Notes: generated from the letters alone by a model not told the origin. DNA of 9,031 nt from Anaerobacillus sp. (GCA_007120055.1 SKOL01000565.1:1-9031), one strand, 5' to 3'; counted from the stretch's first letter, positions 1-7,388 are shown. A program made the numbers and translations.

Positions 1-11
1 AAAGAGTTGCT

Positions 12-46
12 CGGTATCATTTCTATTAAGTTTTGATACCGTTTTT
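12..46 (+). terminator. Rho-independent terminator of a gene left of the window
   Basis: A perfect 8-bp stem, CGGTATCA (12-19) with TGATACCG (34-41), encloses a 14-nt loop and is followed directly by five T's (42-46) on the plus strand. The U-tract lies only on the plus side, so it most likely ends a rightward gene whose coding region is outside the window. Short frames 1-36 and 3-29 end here, but which one, if either, is the tail of that gene cannot be decided. The small gene at 80-307 converges on this hairpin, which may also slow its transcription. Confidence 0.75.
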
Positions 47-79
47 CATAAGACACCCGACAGGAGGTGTGTAAAAAAA

Positions 80-307
80 TTAATTTACGACTTTTTCTTC
101 TTCTAATTTCGGTAAGCTCATCCATGATTTCAACGGCTCTTCACCTTCATGAATCTCATTTACTTTATAATTCGGATACATTGCCTCAAATTCATTCTTT
201 ACTTTTTCTAAATTAGTTAGTTCGCTTTTATGCACATGTTGCTTAAATGATAATCCCTCTTCTGTTATATTGCCTGTGAAAATTTGTAGCCAGTATTTTT
301 TAGTCAT
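80..307 (-). CDS. Small hypothetical protein, 75 residues
   Basis: I do not recognise this protein and assign no function. It begins MTKKYWLQIFTGNITEEG and ends in an acidic, lysine-rich tail (KLEEEKVVN). It has no signal peptide, no membrane segment and no cysteines. The composition is that of a soluble cytosolic protein: a probable short beta start (YWLQIFTG) followed by a charged, probably helical middle (residues about 27-45). The case for a real gene is the ATG at 307 with AAAGGAGG at 320-327. That is a near-perfect Shine-Dalgarno, although the 12-nt spacing is longer than usual. The gene stands alone between a plus-strand terminator (12-46) and the 3' end of the R-M operon, whose terminator at 479-512 separates the two transcripts. 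No clear promoter was found; TAAAAT-like boxes occur upstream but lack a matching -35. Confidence 0.7.
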   Translation of the reverse strand: MTKKYWLQIFTGNITEEGLSFKQHVHKSELTNLEKVKNEFEAMYPNYKVNEIHEGEEPLKSWMSLPKLEEEKVVN

Positions 308-319
308 GACTTGTTTCTT

Positions 320-327
320 CCTCCTTT
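320..327 (-). promoter_or_regulatory. Ribosome binding site of the 75-residue gene
   Basis: AAAGGAGG on the minus strand, 12 nt before the ATG at 307-305. It is the main sequence support that this small frame is translated. Confidence 0.7.
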
Positions 328-478
328 AAATTGGTATAAGTCTATTTTAAAGGGGGAAAGAAGTTATGGATAATTTATAAGTGGTAAAATTATTTTAATT
401 TATTTACATATAGCTGCAATTTGGAGTTAACAATTAAAATTCATTGATTAAACCTGTTAAGTTAAGACACTTATTCTT

Positions 479-512
479 CAAAAAATGAAGCCGATCATTA
501 TTTGATCGACTT
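479..512 (-). terminator. Rho-independent terminator of the hsd operon
   Basis: Read on the minus strand, AAGTCGATCA (512-503) pairs with TGATCGGCTT (497-488) around a 5-nt loop. One G·U wobble interrupts an otherwise perfect 10-bp stem. CA and six T's (485-480) follow. It lies about 170 nt after the hsdR stop codon and before the next minus-strand gene, so it is the likely end of the R-M transcript. A second small hairpin, CTTCA/TGAAG (476-490), overlaps its 3' side. Confidence 0.75.
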
Positions 513-681
513 TTGTATTTATAGGGCCTTATTAGTAAAAACATCTACCTTGACAAAGAATACCTCTTAACCTCATAATTCACCCAAGAAATTACATATG
601 GATTAAAGAACATGTTTACAAAGTTAGAAGAAGTAGAATTTAGAACCTTTCGACTTGACCCTCTTGTTTTAATAATGCAAA

Positions 682-3600
682 TTATCTCAACTCATCATTC
701 AAAGGTACAATGACTTCATCTAATGTCTTTTTCCACTGACGCTTCATTTCTGGTCCATATTTCAATGGTTTTGCATCTGGATTTACAGTTTTATACTTAT
801 CAAATTGCTTGCTGTTGATAATGCCGCCAATATTTGGAATGGTTTCTGTTCCTATCACGTATTGAACTGCAGACAAATGTAGCTCCCCTTCATTTACAAA
901 CCAAGTATTTGCAAATTCTTCAATCGCTTTATCACGGGATTCAGTAAAGCAACTTCTTTTTACTACAAAAATATCCTCTTCTGTATCTATCTCTTTATTA
1001 TCAATCGCGTTTAATATCGCACGGTATACGTCTTTAACAATTTCTGATTTCTTCATCTTTTGAAGTGCTTTTTCGATCTCGTCACGGATATTCTGATTAT
1101 TTGCTGAATAGGTTTCTAGCAATCGGTCAATATAGGCCGAATCAATATCATAGATCTTAATCGCATTTTCCCCATAGAACTCAATGTCCGAAAAATCTGT
1201 TTCCGTTCCACCTTGGCGCCCTTCATCATCGACTAACGAACCCTTTACCGTATTGTACACGCCAATATATTCTTCTAAGGTCTTCACCTGTTCTTGAAGT
1301 ACTTTTGATTTCTCCATGTCATCATTGTAATCATCATACGTAACTAAAGCTGCGTAGGCATTGTTTAACTCTTGGAAGGTTTTTACAAATCCAACCCGGG
1401 TTTCAAGTGAAGAATGTTCGTCTATATCGGTTGGATTGGGTGCCACTGTTTCAAATGTTTTGTGCGCTTTTTTGAAGCGTTTCTTCGATTCGTCGTAAGT
1501 AGGATAAACAAGATTTGATTCTTCTTGTTCATGAGAATATAACTTAGTCGCATTTTTAACATTTTGCTCCATTGTCCAAGGTTTTCTAAATGTTACAATC
1601 AATCCTTTTGTCTTTCCAGGATAAGTACGATTGGTACGAGAAAAGGCTTGAATTAAATTGGCATAACTTAAATTTCGATCCACAAATAACGTTTGAATCG
1701 TTGGTGCATCAAATCCTGTCAATAATCGATCTACGACAATCACAAGGTCAATTTGTTTACCGAATTCTTTGAACTCTGCTTTCTTACGAGCTAAACGATT
1801 GTTAATATCGCCATTGTATCGTTCAATATCTTCTATCGACCAAGCAGTACGATAATAATTGTTATAATCTTTGATAATTCCTTTCATTTCATCTTGAATT
1901 TCTTTAGAATTATCTTCGTTTTCTTGTATTGAATAGGTAATGGCGATCCGTGGAAAATCTGGATCTTCAATCGTACGCCCCTTTCTAATTGGGTGCCCAG
2001 CGAATTCTTTCGTCAACCATTCTGGATCTGTGGTCATTTCCTTAATAGCCTGATAATAACGTTTCGCCATGTTAATAGAACTAGTGGTTAAAATAGCAGA
2101 TTTTTGCGGGCGACCATTCTGAAAATCAAATTTAATATAGGCATTATCAGGTCGAAAAATCTTATGAATGACTTTTTGAATATGTTCATCGCTTTCGAAA
2201 GAAGATGGTTCAAGATATGCTTCCTTTTCTATTCCAGCCATTTGATCGATCATTTCGTTAATTTCATCGTCACTTAAATTAACGTATTTTTCATTTTGGC
2301 GTAGTTGATCGAAGATATAATTGTTCAGTGAAGTTGGTTCAATCGTGTCTTCATGCTCTACTTGAAATCCTAAGACTGCCCCATCATCTAACGCATTCTT
2401 TATGGTGTAAGTGTGCAAGACTTCTCCGTATTGATCACCAGTTGTGCGAGGTAAGCGGCCTTTAGCTTGTTTTTTATTTTCTTTAAATATTGGTGTACCT
2501 GTAAACCCAAACCAAGTTGAATTTGGAAAGAATTCCTTAATACCTTTCATTCCTTCAGCACTTAATGCCCTGTGGCATTCATCGACGATAAAGACAATAT
2601 GTTGACCTACTAGTTTCTTAAAACGCTGAGTACCTTTTTGTTTCTCTTGTTTTTGGGCATAGCTTAAGGCAGAATCTAATTTTTGACGAGTGGTGATAAT
2701 TACTGTATTAGAATTGGCATCAGATAGTAGAGTTTTACTTAACTCCTTTGCGCTTCCTGTTCCGACAATTAAGCTATTGGACTTTGCATTACCAGAAGAA
2801 ATGCCAGTATTAAACTCGGATGCAAACTTGGTAAATTCCGTAGTAGTTTGATTATCTAAGTCTTTTCGGTCAATGAGCATAATTGTACGATCTACACCAG
2901 TTTTACGAGCTAATAACTTCGTAGAAACAAAGCTTGTTAACGTTTTTCCTGAACCAGTCGCGTGCCAAACATATCCAGATTCATGTTTCATGGCTGATGT
3001 AAACAAGGCTTCAATCGCATGAATTTGATAAGGTTTTAACACTATTAAAGCTTTATTGTCTTGATCTTCACTGACAATTGTATAATAAGCAATCAAGCGA
3101 TGTGCATCTGGAATATTTAAGACCTGTTTTACAAATTCATAGAGGTTTTCTACTTTTAGATTCTTTGTTGTTCGCCAACTAAACATAAATTTTTTATGCA
3201 TGTCTTTGGGCATTGCATTGGCAAAATAACGAGTTGTTTGTTCGTTTGAAACGACAAATAATTGAAGAGTAGAAAAGATATTATTTCTAAACAGTCCTTC
3301 TTCTGCGTATTTCTTGACTTGATTGAAGGCTTGGAACACACCGTCTTTCGCACTTGTTTGTTTCAGTTCTATTTGAACAATTGGCAATCCATTGATTAAG
3401 AGCGTCACATCAAAACGACGATCACGATCATCAACGGTTGCCTTTTTTTTCGCAATCTGATGAACAACTTCGTATGTAGAGATCCCGCCACCTATGTCTT
3501 GGTTTGAGTAGAGCACCAACGACATTGAGCCAAGAGAAACATCTTCACGTTCAATTGTTATACGCGAGATTCCATTTTCTCCTTTAAGCCATTTGGCAGC

Positions 3601-3843
3601 TTCAAAAGGAGTCTTTGTTTTCGATAATAGTTCAGTTTTTATAGCATCAAATTCTTTATCAGAAAGGGGATGCTCCCCAAATTCTGATAAATTATTTTGC
3701 GTAATTATTTTACGTAAGTTTTTCCATAGATCTTTTTCTGATTTTAGATCAGGACGATAATTCCATTGATTATGGCCTTCTCCTAAAACTTCAATCAGGC
3801 GGCGTTCAACTTCTGCTTCATCATTATGAGGTATCTTAGTCAT
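682..3843 (-). CDS. hsdR: Type I restriction endonuclease subunit R (HsdR)
   Basis: HsdR is the motor and nuclease subunit: with HsdM and HsdS it translocates DNA using ATP and cuts far from an unmethylated target. Numbering is from the ATG at 3843 (1053 residues; EcoR124I HsdR has about 1038). An N-terminal PD-(D/E)XK nuclease shows D145 in RRFDV and E159-x-K161 in IELKQ. Superfamily 2 helicase motifs follow: ATGSGKT (Walker A, K300), DECH (421-424), FTGTP (447-451), GFDAP (710-714) and QAFSRTNR (732-739). The C-terminal third is charged and helical, as is usual for contact with HsdM. All key motifs are intact, so the subunit should be active. The frame also opens at a TTG at 3876 and an ATG at 3858. 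I prefer ATG 3843 because GAGGGAG sits 6 nt before it and the other two lack a site. It is last in the operon, 25 nt after the hsdS stop. Confidence 0.96.
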   Translation of the reverse strand: MTKIPHNDEAEVERRLIEVLGEGHNQWNYRPDLKSEKDLWKNLRKIITQNNLSEFGEHPLSDKEFDAIKTELLSKTKTPFEAAKWLKGENGISRITIEREDVSLGSMSLVLYSNQDIGGGISTYEVVHQIAKKKATVDDRDRRFDVTLLINGLPIVQIELKQTSAKDGVFQAFNQVKKYAEEGLFRNNIFSTLQLFVVSNEQTTRYFANAMPKDMHKKFMFSWRTTKNLKVENLYEFVKQVLNIPDAHRLIAYYTIVSEDQDNKALIVLKPYQIHAIEALFTSAMKHESGYVWHATGSGKTLTSFVSTKLLARKTGVDRTIMLIDRKDLDNQTTTEFTKFASEFNTGISSGNAKSNSLIVGTGSAKELSKTLLSDANSNTVIITTRQKLDSALSYAQKQEKQKGTQRFKKLVGQHIVFIVDECHRALSAEGMKGIKEFFPNSTWFGFTGTPIFKENKKQAKGRLPRTTGDQYGEVLHTYTIKNALDDGAVLGFQVEHEDTIEPTSLNNYIFDQLRQNEKYVNLSDDEINEMIDQMAGIEKEAYLEPSSFESDEHIQKVIHKIFRPDNAYIKFDFQNGRPQKSAILTTSSINMAKRYYQAIKEMTTDPEWLTKEFAGHPIRKGRTIEDPDFPRIAITYSIQENEDNSKEIQDEMKGIIKDYNNYYRTAWSIEDIERYNGDINNRLARKKAEFKEFGKQIDLVIVVDRLLTGFDAPTIQTLFVDRNLSYANLIQAFSRTNRTYPGKTKGLIVTFRKPWTMEQNVKNATKLYSHEQEESNLVYPTYDESKKRFKKAHKTFETVAPNPTDIDEHSSLETRVGFVKTFQELNNAYAALVTYDDYNDDMEKSKVLQEQVKTLEEYIGVYNTVKGSLVDDEGRQGGTETDFSDIEFYGENAIKIYDIDSAYIDRLLETYSANNQNIRDEIEKALQKMKKSEIVKDVYRAILNAIDNKEIDTEEDIFVVKRSCFTESRDKAIEEFANTWFVNEGELHLSAVQYVIGTETIPNIGGIINSKQFDKYKTVNPDAKPLKYGPEMKRQWKKTLDEVIVPLNDELR

Positions 3844-3849
3844 GTGTTT

Positions 3850-3856
3850 CTCCCTC
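3850..3856 (-). promoter_or_regulatory. Ribosome binding site that fixes the hsdR start
   Basis: GAGGGAG on the minus strand, 6 nt before ATG 3843. It overlaps the alternative upstream ATG (3858-3856) by one base, which argues against that start and against the TTG at 3876. Confidence 0.8.
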
Positions 3857-3868
3857 ATTTCTATTTGG

Positions 3869-5095
3869 TTATACAAACATCTTTTGTAGGAATGCTTTTT
3901 TCGTTTCTTTTAAGGCATCTAATTCGCGTTGATGAAGAGCGATGGTGTCGTCTAGTTGTTTGAAGAAGTTGCCGATTTGGGATTGTTCTTCTAGGGAGGG
4001 TACAAATAGATGCATTTCCCCTAAATTTTTTCTGGATATTTCTAAAAAAGTTGATCCTGATGCATGTTTTAATGCAAATTCTTTTATTTTATATCCTATA
4101 GAATAAACAAAATAGGTATCGAAATTATTATTAATTACTAATGATTGAAAGCCCTGATTTGTAGCTCCATCTTTCTTTAAGATGGCCATATCTCCTATTC
4201 CGGCACGAGAGGTGAACAAAATAGTTCTGTCAGCTGGCAGTACTTTAGCAGAACTCTTTTTTAATCCAAGTGCAGTTATTTTTCTTCGGCTACCAGAAGC
4301 ATATGTTTTTTTTCCAATTTCCACGGGTGAATACCAATCTATATCACCATCCCAATACTCTTGAACATTCGTACTCGGCGTTCCACCACCGATAATTTCA
4401 GCCACTTCATTCAACTTCAGTAGTTCCCATTCTCCAGTAAATACTGGGAAGCGAACTTCCGGTACAGACTGCCCTTCTTTTGGAAACATTTTTTGCAAGA
4501 ATCCCTGTTTTGTTTGTTTGAGGGTGTTTAGTTCTTGCTGATGAAGAGCGATTGTGTCGTCTAGTTGTTTGAAAAAGTTGCCGATTTTCAACTGTTCATC
4601 TTTATTAAGAGGTATTGAAATATCAATATTCTTTAAATTCCCACTTCCTAAGTTTGGGGGGTCTGTGCCCGCTAATTCATTTTCGATTTTGTCCACAACT
4701 GATCTTCTTTGTAGTAATTGATAACCATATTCTGCATTTGTTGCAAAAATTAATTTTGCAACTCGCTGATTAAGCAATGCTTTCTTATCAACAATGGATA
4801 TTTTTAAAATGTGATTCAAAATGGGGCGTGTTAACGCCATTACATAATCACCTTTATATAAACGATAATCTTTGTAACTATTCCATAATTCATCAGGAAG
4901 ATAGCTAGATGTACTCCAATCAATTCCGTTTATACCTACATTAGCTATTTTTAACCACGGCACTCCAAATGAACTTGCATCTGAACTACTAAAAGCATTT
5001 CCACCAAATAGTTTAACAATATCAGATAGCCTAGTCTCTTCCCACTCCCCACTAAATCCCGCAAATCGAACCTCAGGTGTATTATTTTTTTTCAC
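3869..5095 (-). CDS. hsdS: Type I R-M specificity subunit S (HsdS), full length
   Basis: HsdS recognises the bipartite DNA target and holds two HsdM subunits. Its 408 residues have the usual two-fold layout: TRD1 about 20-160, conserved helical spacer about 165-205, TRD2 about 218-362, and a second spacer about 365-408. The halves are repeats. PEVRFAGFSGEWE (7-19) recurs as PEVRFPVFTGEWE (212-224), and IGNFFKQLDDTIALHQ occurs at 171-186 and again at 374-389. The TRDs themselves differ, so the two half-sites should differ; the target sequence cannot be read from here. The start is GTG at 5095, overlapping the end of hsdM by 14 nt. AGAGGTG lies 7 nt upstream, which suggests translational coupling. 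Length matches type IC HsdS (about 404 residues). There is no sign of truncation. TRDs are the most exchangeable part of such loci, and the near-identical spacers would allow recombination. Confidence 0.95.
   Translation of the reverse strand: MKKNNTPEVRFAGFSGEWEETRLSDIVKLFGGNAFSSSDASSFGVPWLKIANVGINGIDWSTSSYLPDELWNSYKDYRLYKGDYVMALTRPILNHILKISIVDKKALLNQRVAKLIFATNAEYGYQLLQRRSVVDKIENELAGTDPPNLGSGNLKNIDISIPLNKDEQLKIGNFFKQLDDTIALHQQELNTLKQTKQGFLQKMFPKEGQSVPEVRFPVFTGEWELLKLNEVAEIIGGGTPSTNVQEYWDGDIDWYSPVEIGKKTYASGSRRKITALGLKKSSAKVLPADRTILFTSRAGIGDMAILKKDGATNQGFQSLVINNNFDTYFVYSIGYKIKEFALKHASGSTFLEISRKNLGEMHLFVPSLEEQSQIGNFFKQLDDTIALHQRELDALKETKKAFLQKMFV
3931..3978 (-). repeat. Direct repeat copy in the distal hsdS conserved spacer
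   Basis: This 48-bp segment differs at only two positions (3944 and 3965) from the segment at 4540-4587. Both encode the IGNFFKQLDDTIALH core of the HsdS spacer helices. Similarity weakens on either side, so this is the best-conserved part of the internal duplication in hsdS. Confidence 0.85.
4540..4587 (-). repeat. Direct repeat copy in the central hsdS conserved spacer
   Basis: Partner of the 48-bp segment at 3931-3978, in the same orientation and about 560 bp away. Recombination between the copies would remove exactly one TRD plus one spacer and leave a one-TRD HsdS in frame. The distance between matching starts is 609 bp, a multiple of three. Confidence 0.85.
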
Positions 5096-6677
5096 GTTTA
5101 AACACCTCTAATGCACCTTTGATCCATTCTGAGTTTTCTTTATCAAATTGTAGCGAATAAATCGTGTTATAAAGATTAGATTCTAGTTCTGCTTTTTCTT
5201 TTCGAATGTCTTTGATCGTTGAGCCGATTGAAGCCATATCAATAGGTTCTTCTTCTTCAAAGGTATCTACGTATCTGGTAATGTTCAAATTGAAATCATT
5301 GTCTTTGATTTCATCAAAGCTAGCAACATGGGCATACTTCTCCACATTTTCACGCTTCTTATACGTTTCAACAATCTTAGTAATGTTTTCTTTAGAAAGT
5401 TTATTTTGGTTTTTTCCTTTTATAAACTCATTACTTGCATCAATAAATAAAACATCACGAGTAGTACGATTTTTCTTCAAGATGATGACTGTTGTTGGAA
5501 TCGATGTACCAAAGAATAGGTTACTTGGCATGCCTATTACGGCATCAATATTTCCATCTTCTAATAATTTCTTACGAATAACACCTTCTGTAGCTCCACG
5601 GAACAACACACCATGTGGTAAGACAATCGCCATTGTTCCCGTATCTTTCAAATGATAGAGCCCATGTAATACAAAAGCAAAGTCTGCTTTGGATTTTGGT
5701 GCTAACTTTCCGTAACGATTAAAACGAGAATCATCTAAAAATGTTGCATCTGCTGACCATTTTGCTGAGTAAGGTGGATTCATAAGGACAGAGTCAAAGG
5801 TATATGGTTCATCAGTCGGCCAATCTTTGTTTAATGTATCCCCATTACGTAAACGCATATCTTCTTTTTTGACACCATGTAAGATTAAATTCATTTTCGC
5901 TAGATTATAAGTTGTTGTATTTAGCTCTTGCCCATGATATTTCACACTATCTGGGTGGTTTATGTAGTTACGAATATTCAACATCAAGGAGCCTGATCCC
6001 ATTGTTGGGTCATATACACTAAATAATTTTTTATCTTCCTGACCAATTGAAGCAATACGAGCCATCATGACTGATACTTGGTAAGGTGTGTAGAATTCTC
6101 CTGCTTTCTTACCGGCTTCTGAAGCAAATTGACCAATCAAGAACTCATAAGCATCTCCAATAACATCGCCATCATGTTTGATCACATTTACGTCATTTAA
6201 TTTCTTCAGCACCTCTGTAATCGTAATGTTACGCTGTTGATCATCTGATCCCAATTTTTTTGATTTCAAATCCACATCATCAAACAAGCCGCTAAATAGC
6301 TCATACTTCGTAGATAAATCAATAAAAGCTTTATTCAAGTCATTCAACTGAAACGTATTTTGTTTAGCTTGACTAGCCAATACATTAAATAAATACTCTA
6401 GCTCAATATCGTAACCCAATGTATCTACCAACGTTTCAATTAAGTCATTTTTCATATCCTCATCTGCTAATAAGTCCCTATACAAACCGGTTTGTTTCTC
6501 TTGTGTGTCGTGTTCTTCTAGCGATTCATCCGCGATTTCAACTACTTTTTCTAATAACTTATCCGATAAGTACTTGTAAAAGATCAAACCTAGTAAGTAG
6601 TTTTTGTATTCTGATGCATCCATTTTGCTTCGTAAGTTGTCTGCTGCACTAAATAATTTTGAATTTAAATCAGCCAT
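5082..6677 (-). CDS. hsdM: Type I R-M methyltransferase subunit M (HsdM)
   Basis: HsdM transfers a methyl group from S-adenosylmethionine to the N6 of adenine in the target that HsdS selects. It also forms the core on which HsdR assembles. The 531-residue protein is close to EcoR124I HsdM (520). The N-terminal helical HsdM_N domain spans about 1-150. The catalytic domain follows, with GEFYTP (193-198), the SAM-binding motif DPTMGSGS (223-230), GQELN (249-253) and the N6-adenine catalytic motif NPPY (300-303). The C-terminal tail (about 480-531) is charged and probably coiled. The ATG at 6677 has GAGGAA 6 nt upstream. The gene starts 21 nt after the hsdS' stop and overlaps hsdS by 14 nt, which places it in the same transcript. 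All catalytic residues are present. Confidence 0.97.
   Translation of the reverse strand: MADLNSKLFSAADNLRSKMDASEYKNYLLGLIFYKYLSDKLLEKVVEIADESLEEHDTQEKQTGLYRDLLADEDMKNDLIETLVDTLGYDIELEYLFNVLASQAKQNTFQLNDLNKAFIDLSTKYELFSGLFDDVDLKSKKLGSDDQQRNITITEVLKKLNDVNVIKHDGDVIGDAYEFLIGQFASEAGKKAGEFYTPYQVSVMMARIASIGQEDKKLFSVYDPTMGSGSLMLNIRNYINHPDSVKYHGQELNTTTYNLAKMNLILHGVKKEDMRLRNGDTLNKDWPTDEPYTFDSVLMNPPYSAKWSADATFLDDSRFNRYGKLAPKSKADFAFVLHGLYHLKDTGTMAIVLPHGVLFRGATEGVIRKKLLEDGNIDAVIGMPSNLFFGTSIPTTVIILKKNRTTRDVLFIDASNEFIKGKNQNKLSKENITKIVETYKKRENVEKYAHVASFDEIKDNDFNLNITRYVDTFEEEEPIDMASIGSTIKDIRKEKAELESNLYNTIYSLQFDKENSEWIKGALEVFKREKK
5103..5109 (-). promoter_or_regulatory. Ribosome binding site for the GTG start of hsdS
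   Basis: AGAGGTG, 7 nt before GTG 5095, lies inside the last codons of hsdM. It supports the non-ATG start and the 14-nt overlap. Confidence 0.7.
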
Positions 6678-6698
6678 TTTTTGTTCCTCACTTTTTTA

Positions 6699-7265
6699 TT
6701 ATTGGTCTAATTGTTTCAATACTTCTAAAAAAAGTTGTTTTTCAAGTTCAGCCTCTTTCTTTGCCAAAGCTTGACGCTTTCTCAAAACTAAATAAGAGTT
6801 TCCAATTATTCGTTGTTTCTCTATACTTGGTAACTTAATTTCCAACTCCTTTAATATCGCAGGAGTTAATTTTGGTACAGTACTTCCTTGCATGGAAATT
6901 GCCATTTGTTTTTTCATTGAGAAAGATTCATTCAATGCATAACATAAATAACGACTATCCAAATGATCATGCTCAATAATAAGCTTTGCAAAGTTTTGAT
7001 TTATAATCTTCCCTTGGTTCATGCCACTCACTATCCCTGCTTTGGAACTAACAAAGCTAAATACAACATCGCCAGCACTGCTCAAATAGCTGTCTTTATG
7101 GTTTGAACTTCTACTATAAGAGTTAACGTGTGTGTCTAGAAATGATCCATCTAAGTCCTTCATTAAATCCTCATATGAGTAAGCGACTAAAGTGGAATTA
7201 TCTTTCTCATTCCCCCTAGAAAGGTTTCTTCCTATCTTGACTGTTACAACATCCTCAAGTTTCAT
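6699..7265 (-). CDS. Half-size type I specificity subunit (single-TRD HsdS)
   Basis: This 188-residue protein resembles one half of an HsdS: one target recognition domain (about 1-145) and one spacer helix (about 146-188). Markers are GDVVFSFVSSKAGIVS (about 65-80), GSTVPKLTPAILKELEIKLP (about 127-146) and SIEKQRIIGN, which matches SLEEQSQIGN of the full-length HsdS. The tail is charged and probably coiled. Sequence away from these anchors differs strongly from both halves of the downstream hsdS, so it is not a recent duplicate. ATG 7265 has AAAGAGGG 6 nt upstream and the frame is clean, so this does not look like a decaying fragment. It is first in the operon, 21 nt before hsdM. Known half-size S proteins (AhdI HsdS, truncated EcoDXXI and EcoR124I HsdS) dimerise with HsdM to read symmetric targets. 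That role here is inference; an accessory or inhibitory partner is also possible. Confidence 0.85.
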   Translation of the reverse strand: MKLEDVVTVKIGRNLSRGNEKDNSTLVAYSYEDLMKDLDGSFLDTHVNSYSRSSNHKDSYLSSAGDVVFSFVSSKAGIVSGMNQGKIINQNFAKLIIEHDHLDSRYLCYALNESFSMKKQMAISMQGSTVPKLTPAILKELEIKLPSIEKQRIIGNSYLVLRKRQALAKKEAELEKQLFLEVLKQLDQ

Positions 7266-7271
7266 ATCCCG

Positions 7272-7279
7272 CCCTCTTT
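7272..7279 (-). promoter_or_regulatory. Ribosome binding site of the half-size hsdS
   Basis: AAAGAGGG, 6 nt before ATG 7265. Together with the promoter upstream it shows the half-size gene is set up for its own translation as the first gene of the operon. Confidence 0.7.
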
Positions 7280-7322
7280 AAAAAGTATTTCTTTAAAATT
7301 ACTCAATTACATTTACAATTAA

Positions 7323-7351
7323 ATCCTATCACTTTGGAAATACTTAGTCAA
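7323..7351 (-). promoter_or_regulatory. Predicted sigma-A promoter of the hsd operon
   Basis: On the minus strand, TTGACT (7351-7346; five of six consensus bases) is followed by a 17-nt spacer and TAGGAT (7328-7323; four of six). A TGn extended -10 element (7331-7329) precedes the -10 box. The expected transcription start, near 7316, leaves a leader of about 50 nt before the half-size hsdS. It is the best promoter I found ahead of the operon, and the upstream gene is closed off by its own terminator. Confidence 0.7.
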
Positions 7352-7352
7352 T

Positions 7353-7388
7353 AATTTATATGTAATTCTTACGAATTACATATAAATT
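7353..7388. repeat. Perfect 36-bp inverted repeat abutting the hsd promoter
   Basis: AATTTATATGTAATTC (7353-7368) is followed by a 4-nt centre, TTAC, and the exact reverse complement of the left arm (7373-7388). All 16 pairs match. The palindrome ends one base from the -35 box (7346-7351). No T-tract follows on either strand, so it is not an ordinary terminator. Its position suits an operator for a dimeric or tetrameric regulator, or an AT-rich cruciform. The half-arm sequence TGTAATT recurs between promoter and start codon (7311-7305, minus). Which protein binds, if any, is unknown. Confidence 0.8.

Larger units (their letters stand above)
308..681. other. Intergenic stretch without a convincing gene
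   Basis: This 374-bp AT-rich gap holds the ribosome binding site of the small gene (320-327) and the operon terminator (479-512). Otherwise I see only stop-rich sequence. A plus-strand frame of 33 codons (612-713) has no ribosome binding site and runs antisense into the end of hsdR. An AGGGGG-ATG arrangement near 350-368 (+) stops after four codons. I see no tRNA, repeat array or recognisable mobile-element end. Confidence 0.6.

Noticed and set aside
62..69. Perfect-looking plus-strand Shine-Dalgarno AGGAGGTG
   Set aside because: No suitable start codon follows at normal spacing, and any frame from here would be antisense to the 75-residue gene.
53..70. Small inverted repeat ACACC/GGTGT as a terminator of the 75-residue gene
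   Set aside because: The stem is only 5 bp with no U-tract on the minus strand; the run of T's lies before it rather than after.
350..380. Plus-strand AGGGGG followed by ATG as a possible gene start
   Set aside because: The frame stops after four codons.
612..713. Plus-strand frame of 33 codons beginning MFTKLEEVEF, running into the 3' end of hsdR
   Set aside because: It has no ribosome binding site, is short and partly antisense to hsdR, and resembles no family I know. It could be a gene remnant, but the sequence does not support it.
5206..5655. 149-codon plus-strand frame opposite hsdM
   Set aside because: It is a shadow of the well-supported hsdM coding frame, with no ribosome binding site logic or recognisable protein. 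The same holds for the shorter opposite-strand frames over hsdR, hsdS, hsdM and the nuclease gene.
3869..7265. Invertible specificity locus with phase-variable hsdS
   Set aside because: Both S genes lie on the same strand, I see no inverted repeats shared between them, and no recombinase gene is in the window. Only direct repeats within hsdS were found.
7353..7388. Palindrome read as a bidirectional terminator
   Set aside because: Neither strand has a T-tract after the stem, the stem is very AT-rich, and a much better terminator lies at 7465-7497.
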